Source of the DNA: Pogostemon cablin
Taxonomy: Eukaryota; Streptophyta; Magnoliopsida; Lamiales; Lamiaceae
Assembly (NCBI GenBank): GCA_023678885.1
Contig: CM042996.1
Location: 12,520,602-12,584,601 of the forward strand
DNA: 64,000 nucleotides
Direction: 5' to 3'
Shown: positions 22,348 to 34,448 of the stretch, piece by piece
Position numbering within the stretch: position 1 is the first letter of the stretch
How the letters are laid out: each line of letters starts with the position of its first letter
The notes under the pieces: generated by a model
Told to the model about the DNA's origin: nothing
Seen by the model: the letters and a program-made list of their open reading frames with translations, nothing else
Database searches by the model: none
Position numbers and translations under genes: made by a program

Positions 22348-23838
22348 ATGGCTGAAAGAAGAACAAGGAAACATAATGAAGACTTTATCATTGTTGAGAC
22401 TGACATGGAGTTATCAAACATTGATGCTCAGTTAATGATAGATGAAATACGCCCTCAAAATTTTGGAGTGGAATTCTCGGAGTTGGAGAAGTATGCACTA
22501 AGGTGGCAATACATAGTGACCAAGATTAGGCCAACAAGATTTCAAGATCAGGCTACAATGGAGGGTCTTGGGATTGAGACTGATCTGAGGGCTTTATTCA
22601 GAAGGGTAGACATGGAAGAATTTTTCGACAAGAGGCCTCCCACCTATCTTCATCTCACAGCAGAGTTCATGGGCACGTTGCAAGTTCACAAAGATAGAAG
22701 CAGTTTTCCCTTAGTAATCACATTTCAGCTGAACAATGTCATGTGGGAGAAGGTTCCTATAAATGAATTGAACAAATTTTTTGGGTGTCCAGTCATGAGA
22801 GGCCATCAGAACTTCTTGCCCGAAGGGGGTTTCAATCAGCAAACATGGTGGAGAAGGTTAGTAGAAGATGGGACTGAGCCTCCGGAGTAATACCTAGCAC
22901 CTCAAAAGGGACAACGATCAGCAACCCAGTGATGAGGTATCTTGAGAAGATAGTATCTAATACCATTTTGGGTAGGTTTGAGAGCGGAGTTGTCAGCGAG
23001 AAGTAGTTCTACATTATGTTTAGCCTCTATAAAGAATTCAGAGTCAACATTGCAGCTCACTTTTTCAACATGTAGAGAGGGTAACCAAAAGAGAAAATAC
23101 TCGAGGGATTATGATTGGGGTTTGGTCACAATGATTGCTCAGGGACTAGGGATTGATGGGAGTAGTATGTAGCATCGAATGGTGAGTGAAGGGCTCACAT
23201 ACACACAGTTTGTTAGGATGGAGTTCCTATAAGTTATAGAAAATGTGTACTGTTTGAAGTAAGAGAAGGGAGCTCCATACCCTCTACCAGCTCCGAAACT
23301 TACCACAGTGCGAGGTCCACGAAAAGTCTAGAATTTGTCTATGGCAAGACCCAACCACTCCGCAGTGGTAAGAGCATTTTACAGACAAAATAGAGAAGGA
23401 GTGAAGGCAGTGCTCCAGCAAATGAGGGTAGAAGAAGATCGAGTGTTAAGAGAACTTAGAGCCAAGCCAGCCGATATGGAGATAGGGGATGAGGATGAGC
23501 AACCTCATCACGTTGAGTTCGAGGAACAAGCACCAAAATCCCCAATTTTTGAGTAAGATGGAGAATTCCAAGAGGATAAATTTCAGCAGCAGCAACAACA
23601 ATACATGGGACCCGGAGTGGCTAGATGGAATTTCATGGAAGACGAAGTTCAAGGTATAAGGAACACTCAGCAGTCACATGGAGACCAGATTAGAGAGCTC
23701 AGGGAAGAGCAACAAAGACATGGTGTGACATTGAGTGAGATCCAAGAGGGGCAACGCCGGAGGGATTACAACGATGAGCAGACGCGTACTCATTCAAACA
23801 ACATGGAGGAGATGATCATGATGATGTTTAATTTCTAG
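22348..23838 (+). pseudogene. Athila ORF-1-like protein in the env position, broken
   Basis: ATG at 22348 gives an open 180-residue frame (MAERRTRKHNEDFIIVETDM ... WWRRLVEDGTEPPE) ending at 22890. Further pieces follow in shifted frames: 22978-23172, 23335-23556 (Glu-rich, FYRQNREGVKAVLQQMRVEE) and 23605-23838 (coiled-coil-like QSHGDQIRELREEQQRHG). Position after pol and before the 3' LTR, together with content, fits the Athila ORF-1/env-like gene, whose role is unknown. No membrane segment or signal peptide is seen. The minus-strand relative (53877-64000) lacks this gene. Confidence 0.6.
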
Positions 23839-25395
23839 TTCCCGGCGTCACCTCGTGCTTACAATCCTTGGGCCTCATACCAGTCGCCACCCCATCCGGA
23901 GAAGTTAAGGGAGTACTTTTAGTGGTCGTCACTTCATTAGCCCATTCATTTTAGTTGAATTTGAATTGTGTTGGATTTGATACTTTTGATTGTTTTATTT
24001 TGGGATGTTTAATTTTGTACGTTAGTTTTATTTTTAATTAAGGATTGGGATTTATGGTTATTTGTATTGATTATGGATGGGAGAAATTTCTATGCTTTAT
24101 TTCTTCATATGGTGTTTTGTTCTTGTGCTTTTGGTCCTTTGTTTGTCTTGTGTTTGTTGGCATTTTTATTTTTGTTTAGGGAATGTGTTGGTGGTTTGTT
24201 TAGGGAGGTTGTGAGTCAATTTTTTTGAACAACAAGTGATGATATGTTGTGGTAATTAGTGATGACAGGATATGATTAAGAATCACTATATTTTCAAATT
24301 GTGACATATTTTAATTAACTTGTTCAATTTTGAGATGAATGTGGTGTAATAAGTTCCTTAAAGTCTAAGCATAACCTTGTGATATTTGAGCCTTAACCGT
24401 GCATACATGGTATTTTTCCTTCATGAGAGGATTGGTTGTGTTTGATAACCTAGATCTTGCTCAAGGACTATAGGAATGAACCCGATGAGTAGAGGTTAAT
24501 GACATGATCTAAGGCCATCTTTGTTATTAAAAGTCATTGCCATATATTTCCCTACCATGAACATCATCCTTAGTTAACCACTTTGAGCCTTTAAGCCTAT
24601 TTCTTGTGATTTTAGCACATTACAAGCCATGATTTCCCACTTAAGCCTTATATACATACCTTAGTGTGGGTGATTGAGGAGATGGTAGCTAGAAAGGTTT
24701 GATAAGAAATCAAAACGAAGAAAGGAAATGGTAAACAAATAAGAAAAAGGATGAAAAGCGCAAAAACAAGAATGAACATGTAACCTTTAAAACAAGAAAA
24801 TGAGCAAAGAAATAATAATATGCTAAAGTACTTAAAAGTTCGAAGAAGGAAGCATGCATAGAAAATAGTTCAATCCAAGGAAAGTTGATGGTTAGTGCTT
24901 GTGAACATTAAAGTCAAGAAAGGAAGAAAGAAAAGTGGAGAAGTTTGAGAAATTGGCCATCTCTTCAATTACTTACACTTGATTAGTCACTATTATCCAT
25001 ATTCTTCCTACCCTACCAAAGAACATATTTTTGATCATTAATTGAAACTTTGGTGGTTTGTAAATGTAGTCCACGAGCAAATTTATAGCGAGGCGAGCCA
25101 ATCGATTGATGAGTGTTGTTACCTTACTTGAAAGAGTGTTAACTGAAATTGATAACCTATGTAAGGCTTGGACAAAGAGGGACTATATTATACTTTATTC
25201 TCTTTTGATAGAACATGTTTATATTTGCATGTTATGATTTTATTGATGTAGGATGCCTTAGCATAGTTTGTAATTCTTATTACTTTTGATGTATTATTAC
25301 TTGTGTTCATTTAGTCTTTTCCTAGGTGAAAATCACTCCTTTTGGTTTATCATTTTCGTTGTTCGAGGATGAACAACACTTTAAGTTTGGGGGTG
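23839..25395 (+). other. Athila 3' non-coding part with polypurine tract
   Basis: No open frame of note. Much of 24200-25395 is matched, inverted, by 55750-57000 in the other Athila element, so it is part of the family. It ends AAGTTTGGGGGTG (25383-25395), the polypurine tract that primes plus-strand DNA, directly before the LTR. Confidence 0.7.
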
Positions 25396-26879
25396 TGATG
25401 AGTAATATTTTCACCTAGATTTTAGTATCTTTTTATATGTGTTTTTGTATATTTTTATCCGTATTTATGTGTTATTTGGTGGAGTTATGTGTTTTTATGG
25501 AATTGAGTGTGAATGAACTTAATCATATGTAAAACAAGTGAAATCGGAGCGAAAATGGAGAAGGGAGACGAAAGAAGAAAGAAGAAAACAAGGCAGCAAG
25601 AACACGGCCAACCGTTTTAAGTACATGAGCCGTGTCGTGCTACAAGAGCCATGTACTGCAAATGGGCCTATAAGAGATGGTCGTGCGATGACATCAGAAC
25701 GCACAACACGACCATCCTTGGCCGTGTTGCATCACACGAGTCGTGTAGGTGCCTAATCAGTAAAAAAAATTAGAATTCTTCTAGAAGGGTCCGATGAGTA
25801 TAAATACCCATCCATTCAACCTTTGAGGGGAGAAAAAATGAAATACCAAGCTGCTCACACACCTCACACACCAATCATTTGATTTTATACCATATTCTTC
25901 ATCCCTTTCATCCATACTTTGATTCTACATCATATCTCCATAAATTCTACCATCCAAATCAAGTGAAGAAGCAAGGAAGAGTGGGTGATCACAAAAGGAA
26001 GAAAGGAGATTCAATTGGAGCCAATCCAAGTGAGTGTTCATCCCAATTTTGTGTTAATCCTCTAGTTTACCATGATTTGTAAGATTTTCAATGTCTATGT
26101 TAAGGATATTATGAAGATTGTAGGCTAATCTCCCTTGTGGGATTAGCAACATGGAAGTTTGTGGTTAAATTTTGGGATCTATGTAATTAAATTCATGTGG
26201 TGATTGGGTTAATTGATTTCCTATCATTGATGCTTAGATCTTGAGGTTTTTGATGATTTGTGTGTTTAGATGCTCTAAATATATGATTAGATTGAGAAAT
26301 CAATTATGTGATTAGGACATTTGAGTGAAGCATTTCATCAAACACTTCATATGCATTATAAATTATAAAGAGATTGAGAAATTCTTTAGAGTTTAGAACC
26401 CTTTGATAGGACATACAGTTGGTTTGATCGAGAGATTGATTAATTGTATGAAGGGATTCTTATTTCAAGCTTAGTACCTAGTTGAAATTGTTTGAATGAG
26501 AACCAACCTTTGTGCTAATTGAAATTGATATCCTATTCTTCTTGAGAAGGAGCTTAGGTGAATTAAGAGTTGGCCCTTAATCCATACCCTTGATTCATAT
26601 GAGTTTAATGCATGTATTCTAAGATTTCCCACTACTTAATTGTCGTTAATCCCACTTTTGCTTAATTGGAAAATAACTTTACATTACTTCATTTTAATCG
26701 TTTGATCATACTTTGTTTACTTGATTTGTGTCATTTTAATACTTGTTTAACAATTCCACTCGATAATTAGTCTCTATAAAATTATGATAAGTGTGATATC
26801 GCTTAAGCTCTAGCGCCAACCTCCCTGTGATTCGATAAATTATTTTAGTTGGTCATCACTACTATAAAATGGCTAATCA
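25396..26879 (+). repeat. 3' LTR of the plus-strand Athila element
   Basis: 1,484 bp, starts TGATGAGTAATATTTTCACC, ends GGCTAATCA. It matches the 5' LTR with scattered changes and a few small indels (for example a missing stretch near 25746), so the insertion is not very recent. Confidence 0.9.
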
Positions 26880-28660
26880 GAGTTCACCTAAAGTACGCCT
26901 GTCACAGATTGAACATCGATCCCAGCGTCCTACCATTCCACCAGAAGAAGAGAAAATTTAGCTCAGAGAAGAACGCGGCTATGGAATTGGAAGTGCATAA
27001 GCTATTGGTGAGTGGAAGAATTAGTGAATGCGAATACCAGATAAGGGTACAAAATCCGGTTATGGTAAAAAAAAGAAGGATCATGGAGAATATGCATCGA
27101 CTTCACCGATCTAAACAAGGCATGCCCAAAGGATAGTTACCCTTTCCCATCAATCGACCAGATGGTTGATGCCATGGTGGAACACAAAATTATGAGCTTC
27201 ATGGATGCGTTCTCAGGGTACTATCAGATCCCAATGCACCCAGACGACAAGGTAAACACGACTTTCTTCAGCGGAAACGGAGTCTATGAATGGAACAGCA
27301 TGCCGTTCGGTCTAAGGAATGCGAGAGCAACTTATCAAAGATTGGTAAATAAGATGTTTGAAGGAGAGATTGGGAAAATAGTTGAGGTATAAGTGGAGGA
27401 TACCGTGGAGAAAATTCTAAAAAGAACGGATCATTTTGGTCATCTAAAGAAGGTATTTGGAATCTTTCGACACTACGAAATGAAGTTGAACCCAAAGAAG
27501 TATACATTCGGAGTGAGCAAGAGGAGTTTCCTCGGATACTTGATCAGCTCGAGGGGGATCGAGATGAACCCAGAGAAAGTGGAAGCGTTCCTAAAGATGG
27601 ACCAACCGAGGCACATAAAAGAGGTTCAGAACCTGACAGGTAGGTTGGCCGCCTTAAACATGTTCATGTTAAAAGCATCAGATAAATATAAGCCCTTCTT
27701 CGACGTCATCAGAAAGGCAAAGTTTGAAAGGATGGAAGAGTGTGGGAATGCATTTAACGAGATCAAAAAGGAACTATCAGATCCCAAGATTCTCTCTAAA
27801 CCCTCAGCAGGCGAGACACTACAGCTATATCTGGCAGTATCTAAAATGGCAATCAGTTCACTATTGGTCAAAATGGAAGAGAAGAACCAAAAACTGGTGT
27901 ACTTCGTAAGTCAATCTTTGAGGGATGCAGAACTTAGATACCCAGTAATGGAGAAAATGGCCTATGCTCTCGTTATGAGCTCAAGAAAGCTAAGACCGTA
28001 TATCATGGAGCATACCATATACATACTAACAACTTTTCCTTTAAGGCAAGTACTCCAAATGCCAGATGCAGCGGGAAGATTGCTAAAATGGTCCGTCGAG
28101 TTGGGACAGTTTGATATTGTATACCTATCAAGAAACACGGTCAAAGGACAGGTGATGGCTGATTTCATAGTGGAGCTCACATTCCCTATGCTAATCGAAG
28201 AGGAAAGAAGAAAACCATGGGTAATGCATGTGGATGGGTCCGCTACTACATTGGCTTCGGGAGCCGGGGTCATCATCCAAACCCCATCGAGAGAGGTTCT
28301 CGACAGTAGTCAGGTTCGGCTTCTTGGCAACCAACAACGAAGCGGAGTACGAAGCCTTATTGAACGGGTTGAGAATGGCATTAGCCATGGGCACTGACGA
28401 GTTGCTGTCTATAACGACTCTCAGTTAATGGTAAATAAGGTACGAGGGGAGTACAAAGCTTAAAATGATCAAATTAGCCACTACCGAGGGTTAGCCGCGG
28501 GTATGCTTCAGAGATTCAAACACATATTTTTAAAATACATTGATCGGAGGGAGAACATGGGAGTAGATGCATTGGCCAAGCTGGCCACGACGTCAAACAC
28601 AGATGACCTCAACAACATCAACATTGTGAAGCAAGAAAAGCCATCAGATACTAGTGTTTA
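26880..28660 (+). pseudogene. Tat pol, second part: reverse transcriptase, RNase H and additional RNase H
   Basis: Resumes the Tat pol. RT: HRLNIDPSVLPFHQKKRKF, ELEVHKLLVSGRI (26890-27030), then LPFPSIDQMVDAMVEHKI and FMDAFSGYYQIPMHPDDK (27140-27250). The catalytic box is destroyed: where YVDD is expected there is a stop followed by VED (about 27390-27402). RT thumb and RNase H at 27393-28010 (KLVYFVSQSLRDAELRYPVM). At 28200-28620 a second RNase H domain (WVMHVDGSATTLASGAGVII, TNNEAEYEALLNGLRMALAM, DRRENMGVDALAKLA) appears; this extra domain is a Tat hallmark. Frameshifts near 27090, 28310 and 28400. Confidence 0.85.
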
Positions 28661-28687
28661 ACTGACCAATCTCTCGAAGAGTCATGG

Positions 28688-29910
28688 ATGACCCCAATTA
28701 GGAATTATTTGGAAGCAGGGTTAACCCCTTCGGATAAGAATGAGGCCCGCAAGATAAGACTCAGATCGGTGAGATATGTGTTTATTGAAGGGAAGTTATA
28801 CAAAAGGGGATATTCATCTCCACTTCTGAAATGCTTGAATCCAGAGGAGGCAAAGTATGTATTGGCGGAGATACATGAGGGTATATGCGGAAACCACATT
28901 GGAGGAATTGCTTTGGCCCATAAGGTGATCAGACAAAGATATTTTTGGCCAACACTAAAAAGAGATGCTACTCAACATGCAAGAGCTTGCGCTACCTGCC
29001 AGAGACTAGCACCGATCATGAGGATACCGTCGGAACAGTCGACCTCTGTTTTCAGTCCTTGGCCTTTCACTAAATAGGGGATCAACTTGATTGGCCCTTT
29101 GTCGATAGGAAAGGGAGAAGTCATGTTTGCAATCGTGGCTGTGGATTATTTCACAAAGTGGACGGAGGCCGATGCCTTAGCAACAATCACAGAAGCTCGC
29201 GTAGAGAAGTTTATCTGGGAAAATATTATTTACCGTTTTGGCATTCCATACGCCATCGTTACAGACAATGGCAAACAGTTTGACAATGCAAGACTGAAGA
29301 AGTTTTGTGACGACTATCACATTAAAAAATGGTCCTCCACACCCTACCATCCCCAATCCAATGGCCTGGTCGAAGCCATAAACAAGATAATCAAACATAC
29401 TCTGACAGCGAGACTGGAGAAGTTAGATGGAAAATGGCCAGAAGAATTGTCGGGGGTTCTATGGTCGTACAAGATGACAACACAAACATCCACCAATGAG
29501 ACACCTTTCTCAATGGCCTTTGGCACCGAGGCGGCGATCTCGGTGGAAATTGGAGAACCTAGTCTGAGAATGGCCTTCCATAGAGAAGAAAAAAATGACA
29601 AGCTAGTTCAAGAAAGATTAGACTTACTGGAAGAGAAGATGCCGAGAGCAGAAATGCACAATGCTAAATACAAGCAAAGAGCGGAACGGTTCTACAACTC
29701 AAGAGTGAAACTGAGGTAATTCAAAGGAGGAGAACTGGTGCTCCGAAAGGTATTAGGCCCAGTGGCACAGGGTAGCAGTCAAAATTGGGAAGGCCCCTAC
29801 TTAATCAAGAGAGTGCTGGAAAAGGAGCTTATGAATTGGAGAAGGTAGATGGCAAAAAGGTACTACATCCTTGGAATGCACAGCATCTGAAGAAATATTA
29901 CCAATGAGGT
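28688..29910 (+). pseudogene. Tat integrase
   Basis: Open from 28688 to 29719 except for a stop at 29075-29077. The zinc-binding part has HEGICGNH and CATC (HHCC pattern). The catalytic core keeps VDYFTKWTEA (Asp), IVTDNGKQF (Asp) and NGLVEAINK (Glu), so the DDE triad is intact. The end (NWEGPYLIKRVL) is the usual gypsy C-terminal part, broken by stops near 29717 and 29845. Integrase inserts the DNA copy in the genome. It is the best kept Tat domain. Confidence 0.85.
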
Positions 29911-31227
29911 AGAGTGCACGACAAATGAGGTTGGTGATACAACCTTCGTTACAGCTTTTAATCAAGGCACTAGGCCATACTCTGAGGGAATCAAGGCTTT
30001 AGACCAAAGGGGCAGAAAATCAGTGAATTATGAAAAAAGTGAAAATTGTATGAAAACTCTTATTATATGGTTAAGGATATTATTATTTTGGAATGTCAAA
30101 TGGTTAAGGATATGTACTTTTTGGGATATCATTGCTCTTGAAATGTTAATTTGAAAATATAACCCCCTATTAACTTAAGAAGATTGCCACAAGCGTAAGG
30201 CAAAAGGATTATAGAATACCAATGGCTTAAATAGAACCGAAATTAAAGAATAGGAGGTTTCGAAAGGAAATTACCAAAGTTTGAAATGGAAAGCATGGTA
30301 AAACAAAGGGACAGATGTTGATATAGTGATTAAAGGATATAACATCGGTGTGAGAAACATAGGGGATAAATTGGAAAAAAGGAGTCAGAACAAAAAGTAG
30401 TCCGAAATAAAGGATAGGATATCGGAATCGGAACAAAAAGGCTAAATTTTGAACCTCTTTGGCATTGAAATAAAGGTGTCGGAACATCGAAATAAGAATA
30501 AAGAAGATAATTTTGAGGCCTTTTCGGGATCAGAACAAAACTCGAAGCATCAGAATTGAAGGTTAAAACAAAAGTCAGGGTAACAAATCAAAGTTGAAAG
30601 GCTAACTTAGGAACCTCGGTGAAATTGGAATAGATTAGTTCAGATAAGGATTAAAATATTGGAATCGAAATAAAAAGGCAGCAGCAGTCATCGGAATTGG
30701 GATGAAAAAGCAAATTTCAAAGCCTCATCGATAGGGGATGCACTAGAAATTAAAAGGGAGTTTGGAATAAAAGTCATCTGAATTGGAACAAAAGGGCAAA
30801 TTTTGGAGCCTACAAGGGAGAGATATCTCGGAGTCTTAATGGAAGGGAATAAAATTCAATAAGTCGGACAAGGATCGGTCGAAAGCAAGTCCGATAGCGC
30901 TAGAACAATGGATGTGCAGACAGGGAGATAAGGTTTCGGAAAGGAACACATGCATATGCATATTTGGCGAGCAAAAATAAAGGTACACAGCACTTTATAA
31001 ACACAAGTCAAAACATACTATAAATTCAAAATCAAGCAACGGACGACCCAATCATTCATAAATCGTAGAAGAAGAAAGCAATATATCACAACAATTACCA
31101 AGCAAAGGTGAGAATAGAGGACGGAGAAATCCAGAGGTCAGAATTATAAGTCAGCATAACAATAGAAGTTTTAACCCACAGGGTGATCTGAAATTAATAA
31201 CAACCTGTGAAATTAAGGAGAAGAAAA
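29911..31227 (+). repeat. Non-coding Tat region with degenerate repeats
   Basis: Purine-rich, no gene. A diverged unit recurs about every 80-180 bases: CGGAATCGGAACAAAAAGGC (near 30430), then forms near 30528, 30600, 30695 and 30778, often followed by AAATTTNGAACCT or GGAGCCT. This fits the variable 3' part of Tat elements, which is known as a source of tandem repeats. Confidence 0.6.
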
Positions 31228-33847
31228 TTAATCTTTTTTTCGCCCACTGAGGGATTGGAAGAGGTCGACCATCTTGACTTCCATCTCTTTTAATCTCGCT
31301 TCGGCCTGGATAGCCCTTTCTTCTGCGGCTAGGGGATGGATAATGCGATCTTCCAGCGCTTGGACGCGAGCCTCCATCTCCAACAACCTGGCTCGGGCCT
31401 CGGCAGCTTCAACCCCTGCAGCATCTCGAGCAATCTCCGCTTCAGTCAGACTTATCTTTACAGATTCAAGAGTGGCTCGCTCTATCCTCACCTCAAAATC
31501 CAAAGTGTCCAACTGTTCTTTCTGATAGGCAACAAGAGAAGATAGTTCGGCATTCTCAACTTCTAAATCATTCAACCTTTCCTCAAAACCAATAGAGCAC
31601 CCCTCAGAACTTTCAACCAGCCGACTGGCAAACAATCAGTATTGATCCATAATGTGCAGAGAAGAGGAGATGGAAATAGCAGCAGCCCCGGCCATGGCAG
31701 CCAAACCAGTGGAGTTCCGAGGAAGTGAACTGGGATCAATGACGAGTGGAACACGGCAATTGAAATGGCGGGAAGCACCCTGGACGAAGCTCTGATTCCC
31801 TAGTTCTTGTAAGTCAGGCTCGTCAGGCTTGGCAGATTCATCGACATGGTTCTTTCCACAGGCGCGAGCCCTCTCAGTAGCCAACCTTTCAGTTTCAGAG
31901 TCGATGACGACAAGATCAGTAGTTGTGGCAACACCTTCTGAATTTGGGACAGCCTGAGAACCGGAAGGAGCAGTACTGGCATCAACCACTTTTTTGGAAA
32001 TGGCTGCGGGAGCAGTCCTCGTCCTAGGCCCAACCATCATGTCATAATCTTCAGCCTCGGAACCATTTCCCATCTCGATGTTGGGAGCCTCCATCAGTTA
32101 GGGATCCTCCTCTGGATCTTCATCACTTTCAGTGTCGGCAATAGGAGGATCTACAAAAAGATACCGATGGTGAGAATGCAGAAGACACAGGAAAAATAAA
32201 GATTCACGAACCGAAGTAATTATTTGCCTCATCTCGTTAGCAAGAATATTAAACTCACCAACATAAAGAGATCGACGAAGAAAGAAACTAATGCCGGGTT
32301 GATGGGAAGATTCACCATGCTAATAAGTACCGCGGCACCATTTCCCGAGCAATAACATTGCTGCAGTCTCGACGACATCGGTGGGAACAGGAAATTTGGG
32401 AGGCATGGCAGTAGTACCCCGAAATCGTTCCCGAGAAGGAGACATAGGAACCAAAGGCCTGAGATGAGTCGGTTGTTCAACTCGAAGGTCCCCCTCAAGT
32501 AATAAATCTCCATAGTCGACCGACAGACCCTCAAACTCTTTCTCTTTGTCGTGAGAGGGGGACTGAGTGGAGTAATCAGGATCAGCTTCTTCATCAAAAA
32601 ATTCATACACATACTTGTGGTGGGTCAAGGACAAACCCAATACAGAAATGGTAGGTCCCACAGGAACTAGGGCATTACGGAGTTCATATGAAAAACAAAG
32701 AGTAGACATCAGAAGCAAATGAAATGAAGGTACCACGAGAAAATGAAAAGAAGGAATACCAGCGGTGGCACCATGCTGAGAGTAGATAGCCCCGCCGAAA
32801 AAAGAATCGATTCTTAAAGCAAAGGGAAGGCACGATACGTACTCCCAATCGAGGACAGAACCTCATAAATTAGGCATAATCCATTACTTATCTACGCAAG
32901 TTAACGGCGAGGGGGACCTGCACAAGATAAATAATAAACGATGATGTTAAAAACCCAAGACCAATTTAAAGCCTTAAAAAGACAGAAGAATCTCATATTT
33001 ATCCAAGGGAAGGAACCGACTGGAAAAAGTTATAGGAATGCCATTCACCCAGAGATGGTAAGTTCCTCTCAACCAGAACCAGGCTTGCTACAGCTCTGTC
33101 CAATGACATCAGACGCACCAACGAAATGATGGTTATCATGAGGAAGCAAATGATAAAGCCACCGGAGCGACCAGATGGAATATAGAAAAAGAGATATTTT
33201 AACTCGAAAGGATCTCGAATGGGATGAACCAACAGACGGAACAAAGACATTGTGGATATTAGACGCAGCCAAGAAGAGTGTAACAACTATCCAATGGCCA
33301 TATCCCACCTTTGTAAATAATAAGCCGATGACAGGAGGAATAGGGAGATGAAGGCCAGCAAGAAACAGAGTAATAAAAGGCAGTGCATTCAGAAATTAGA
33401 ACATTATCACTAGGAGGAAGGATGACGGCGTTAGAACTACCATACATCTGATGAATCTCACAAGGCGCTAAGCAGAGAGTCGGGAATGAGGTACCCACTC
33501 AAGGCGCTGAGCTACACCACGGAGTGCAGCACCCAAGTCACCAATGTCTGGCCGCATCAGAAGATAGTCCATCGGGTTCAAAGACAGGAGGGCACCAAGC
33601 TCCTCGTCGATAAGTACCAATACATACCAACATCTACGGCCGGTACGACAGGGACTTGCTGCCGGTCGGAAGAGGGAACGAAAGCTAGATTACCACCTGA
33701 AGAGAAGAAAGTAGATAAGTCCCTCAAATTGGGATGTGACATCCTATGAAGCCGGTTATAACTGGGCTGCACATGGCGCTCTAGTGTGGAATCGGAGGTG
33801 TTCACCTCTTGAACGTCGAGCGGGGATGGAGTACCTTCACCAGACAT
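31228..33847 (-). pseudogene. Antisense gene B of the Tat element (gypsy-type extra protein with coiled-coil end)
   Basis: Reads opposite to gag-pol. A likely start ATG at 33847 gives MSGEGTPSPLDVQEVNTSDS. Downstream, pieces at 33308-32999 (SIWSLRWLYHLLP in one frame) and 32736-32320 (GLSLTHHKYVYEFFDEEADP) follow, then an acidic part at 32094-31636 and a coiled coil at 31635-31228 (EERLNDLEVENAELSSL, EAEIARDAAGVEAAEARARL). The gaps between pieces fit introns or decay. Its layout (N-terminal domain, acidic linker, coiled coil) repeats that of gene A. Such extra antisense genes are known in Tat elements; their role is unknown. Confidence 0.55.
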
Positions 33848-34448
33848 CTTCTACTAATGAAAGATAAAAGAACTAGGGTTTAACAGGAAGAAAAGATAAG
33901 GAAGATTTTAGAAATTGCCAAAGTTTTGGAGGAAATGGTTAAGGGGGAATATAAGGAAATATGCAAAAGATTTGAATTTTGAAAAACCAAGATCGTAAGA
34001 TATCTGACAGAAAGAGGGAAGCGCACGTTATGACTGGAAATGATGAGCCAAAAATGGAAAAGATCGGACGGCTGAGATGTAGAGACTTTACAATTTCTAA
34101 GGAATAAGGAAGGCCGGGATGGATCCACGTGGCACCTGATCAAAGACATGCCACACCACGACAGAAAGCGGCAGTTATAGTCTAATATAAAGGTAAGTTA
34201 CCAGAATATTCTTGCGAGACTTACCAACAGTAAATAAAAATATTCAATTTCATAAGGGGCGGATTACAAATGTGGGGGACCCACAGAAAATTCTACCATT
34301 CGAAAAAGAGAAAAATATAAAGAACAATCATAATAAAATTCAAAGAGGGAGATACATCCGATTTAATACTGGGGGCTCAATAAAATTTCATTTGTCGATG
34401 AGGGGAACTTCAGAGTCGGCCGCATCCGTAGACTTCAAACTACCACTT
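33848..34448. other. Spacer between the two antisense genes
   Basis: No coding signal on either strand that I trust. On the minus strand it would be the 5' flank of gene B and the 3' flank of gene A. A TATATTAG-like AT block near 34180-34190 (minus strand) could be a promoter element for gene B, but this is weak. Confidence 0.35.

Larger units (their letters stand above)
11627..26879 (+). mobile_element. Athila-lineage Ty3/gypsy retrotransposon, nested in the Tat pol gene
   Basis: LTRs at 11627-13147 and 25396-26879 start TGATNAGTNATATTTTCACC and end AAAATGGCTAATCA. Flanks are GAGTG (11622-11626) and GAGTT (26880-26884), a 5-bp duplication with one change. The order is LTR, PBS, gag, protease, RT, RNase H, integrase, palindrome-rich leader, Athila ORF-1-like gene, PPT, LTR. 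Gag and pol match the minus-strand element at 53877-64000 closely. Stops in gag, stops and one frameshift in pol, and stops in ORF-1 leave it non-autonomous. Another LTR (20514-22257) lies within it. Confidence 0.9.

Noticed and set aside
23335..23838. Independent host gene with Glu-rich coiled coil
   Set aside because: It lies inside the Athila element, in line with ORF-1 in shifted frames, so it is part of that gene.
31274..31545. Plus-strand open frames Ser/Ala-rich
   Set aside because: They are the mirror of the coiled-coil antisense gene B on the minus strand.
32941..33129. Plus-strand open frame with KLIFIQGKEPTGKSY-like sequence
   Set aside because: Short, no family, and overlaps antisense gene B; likely a chance frame.
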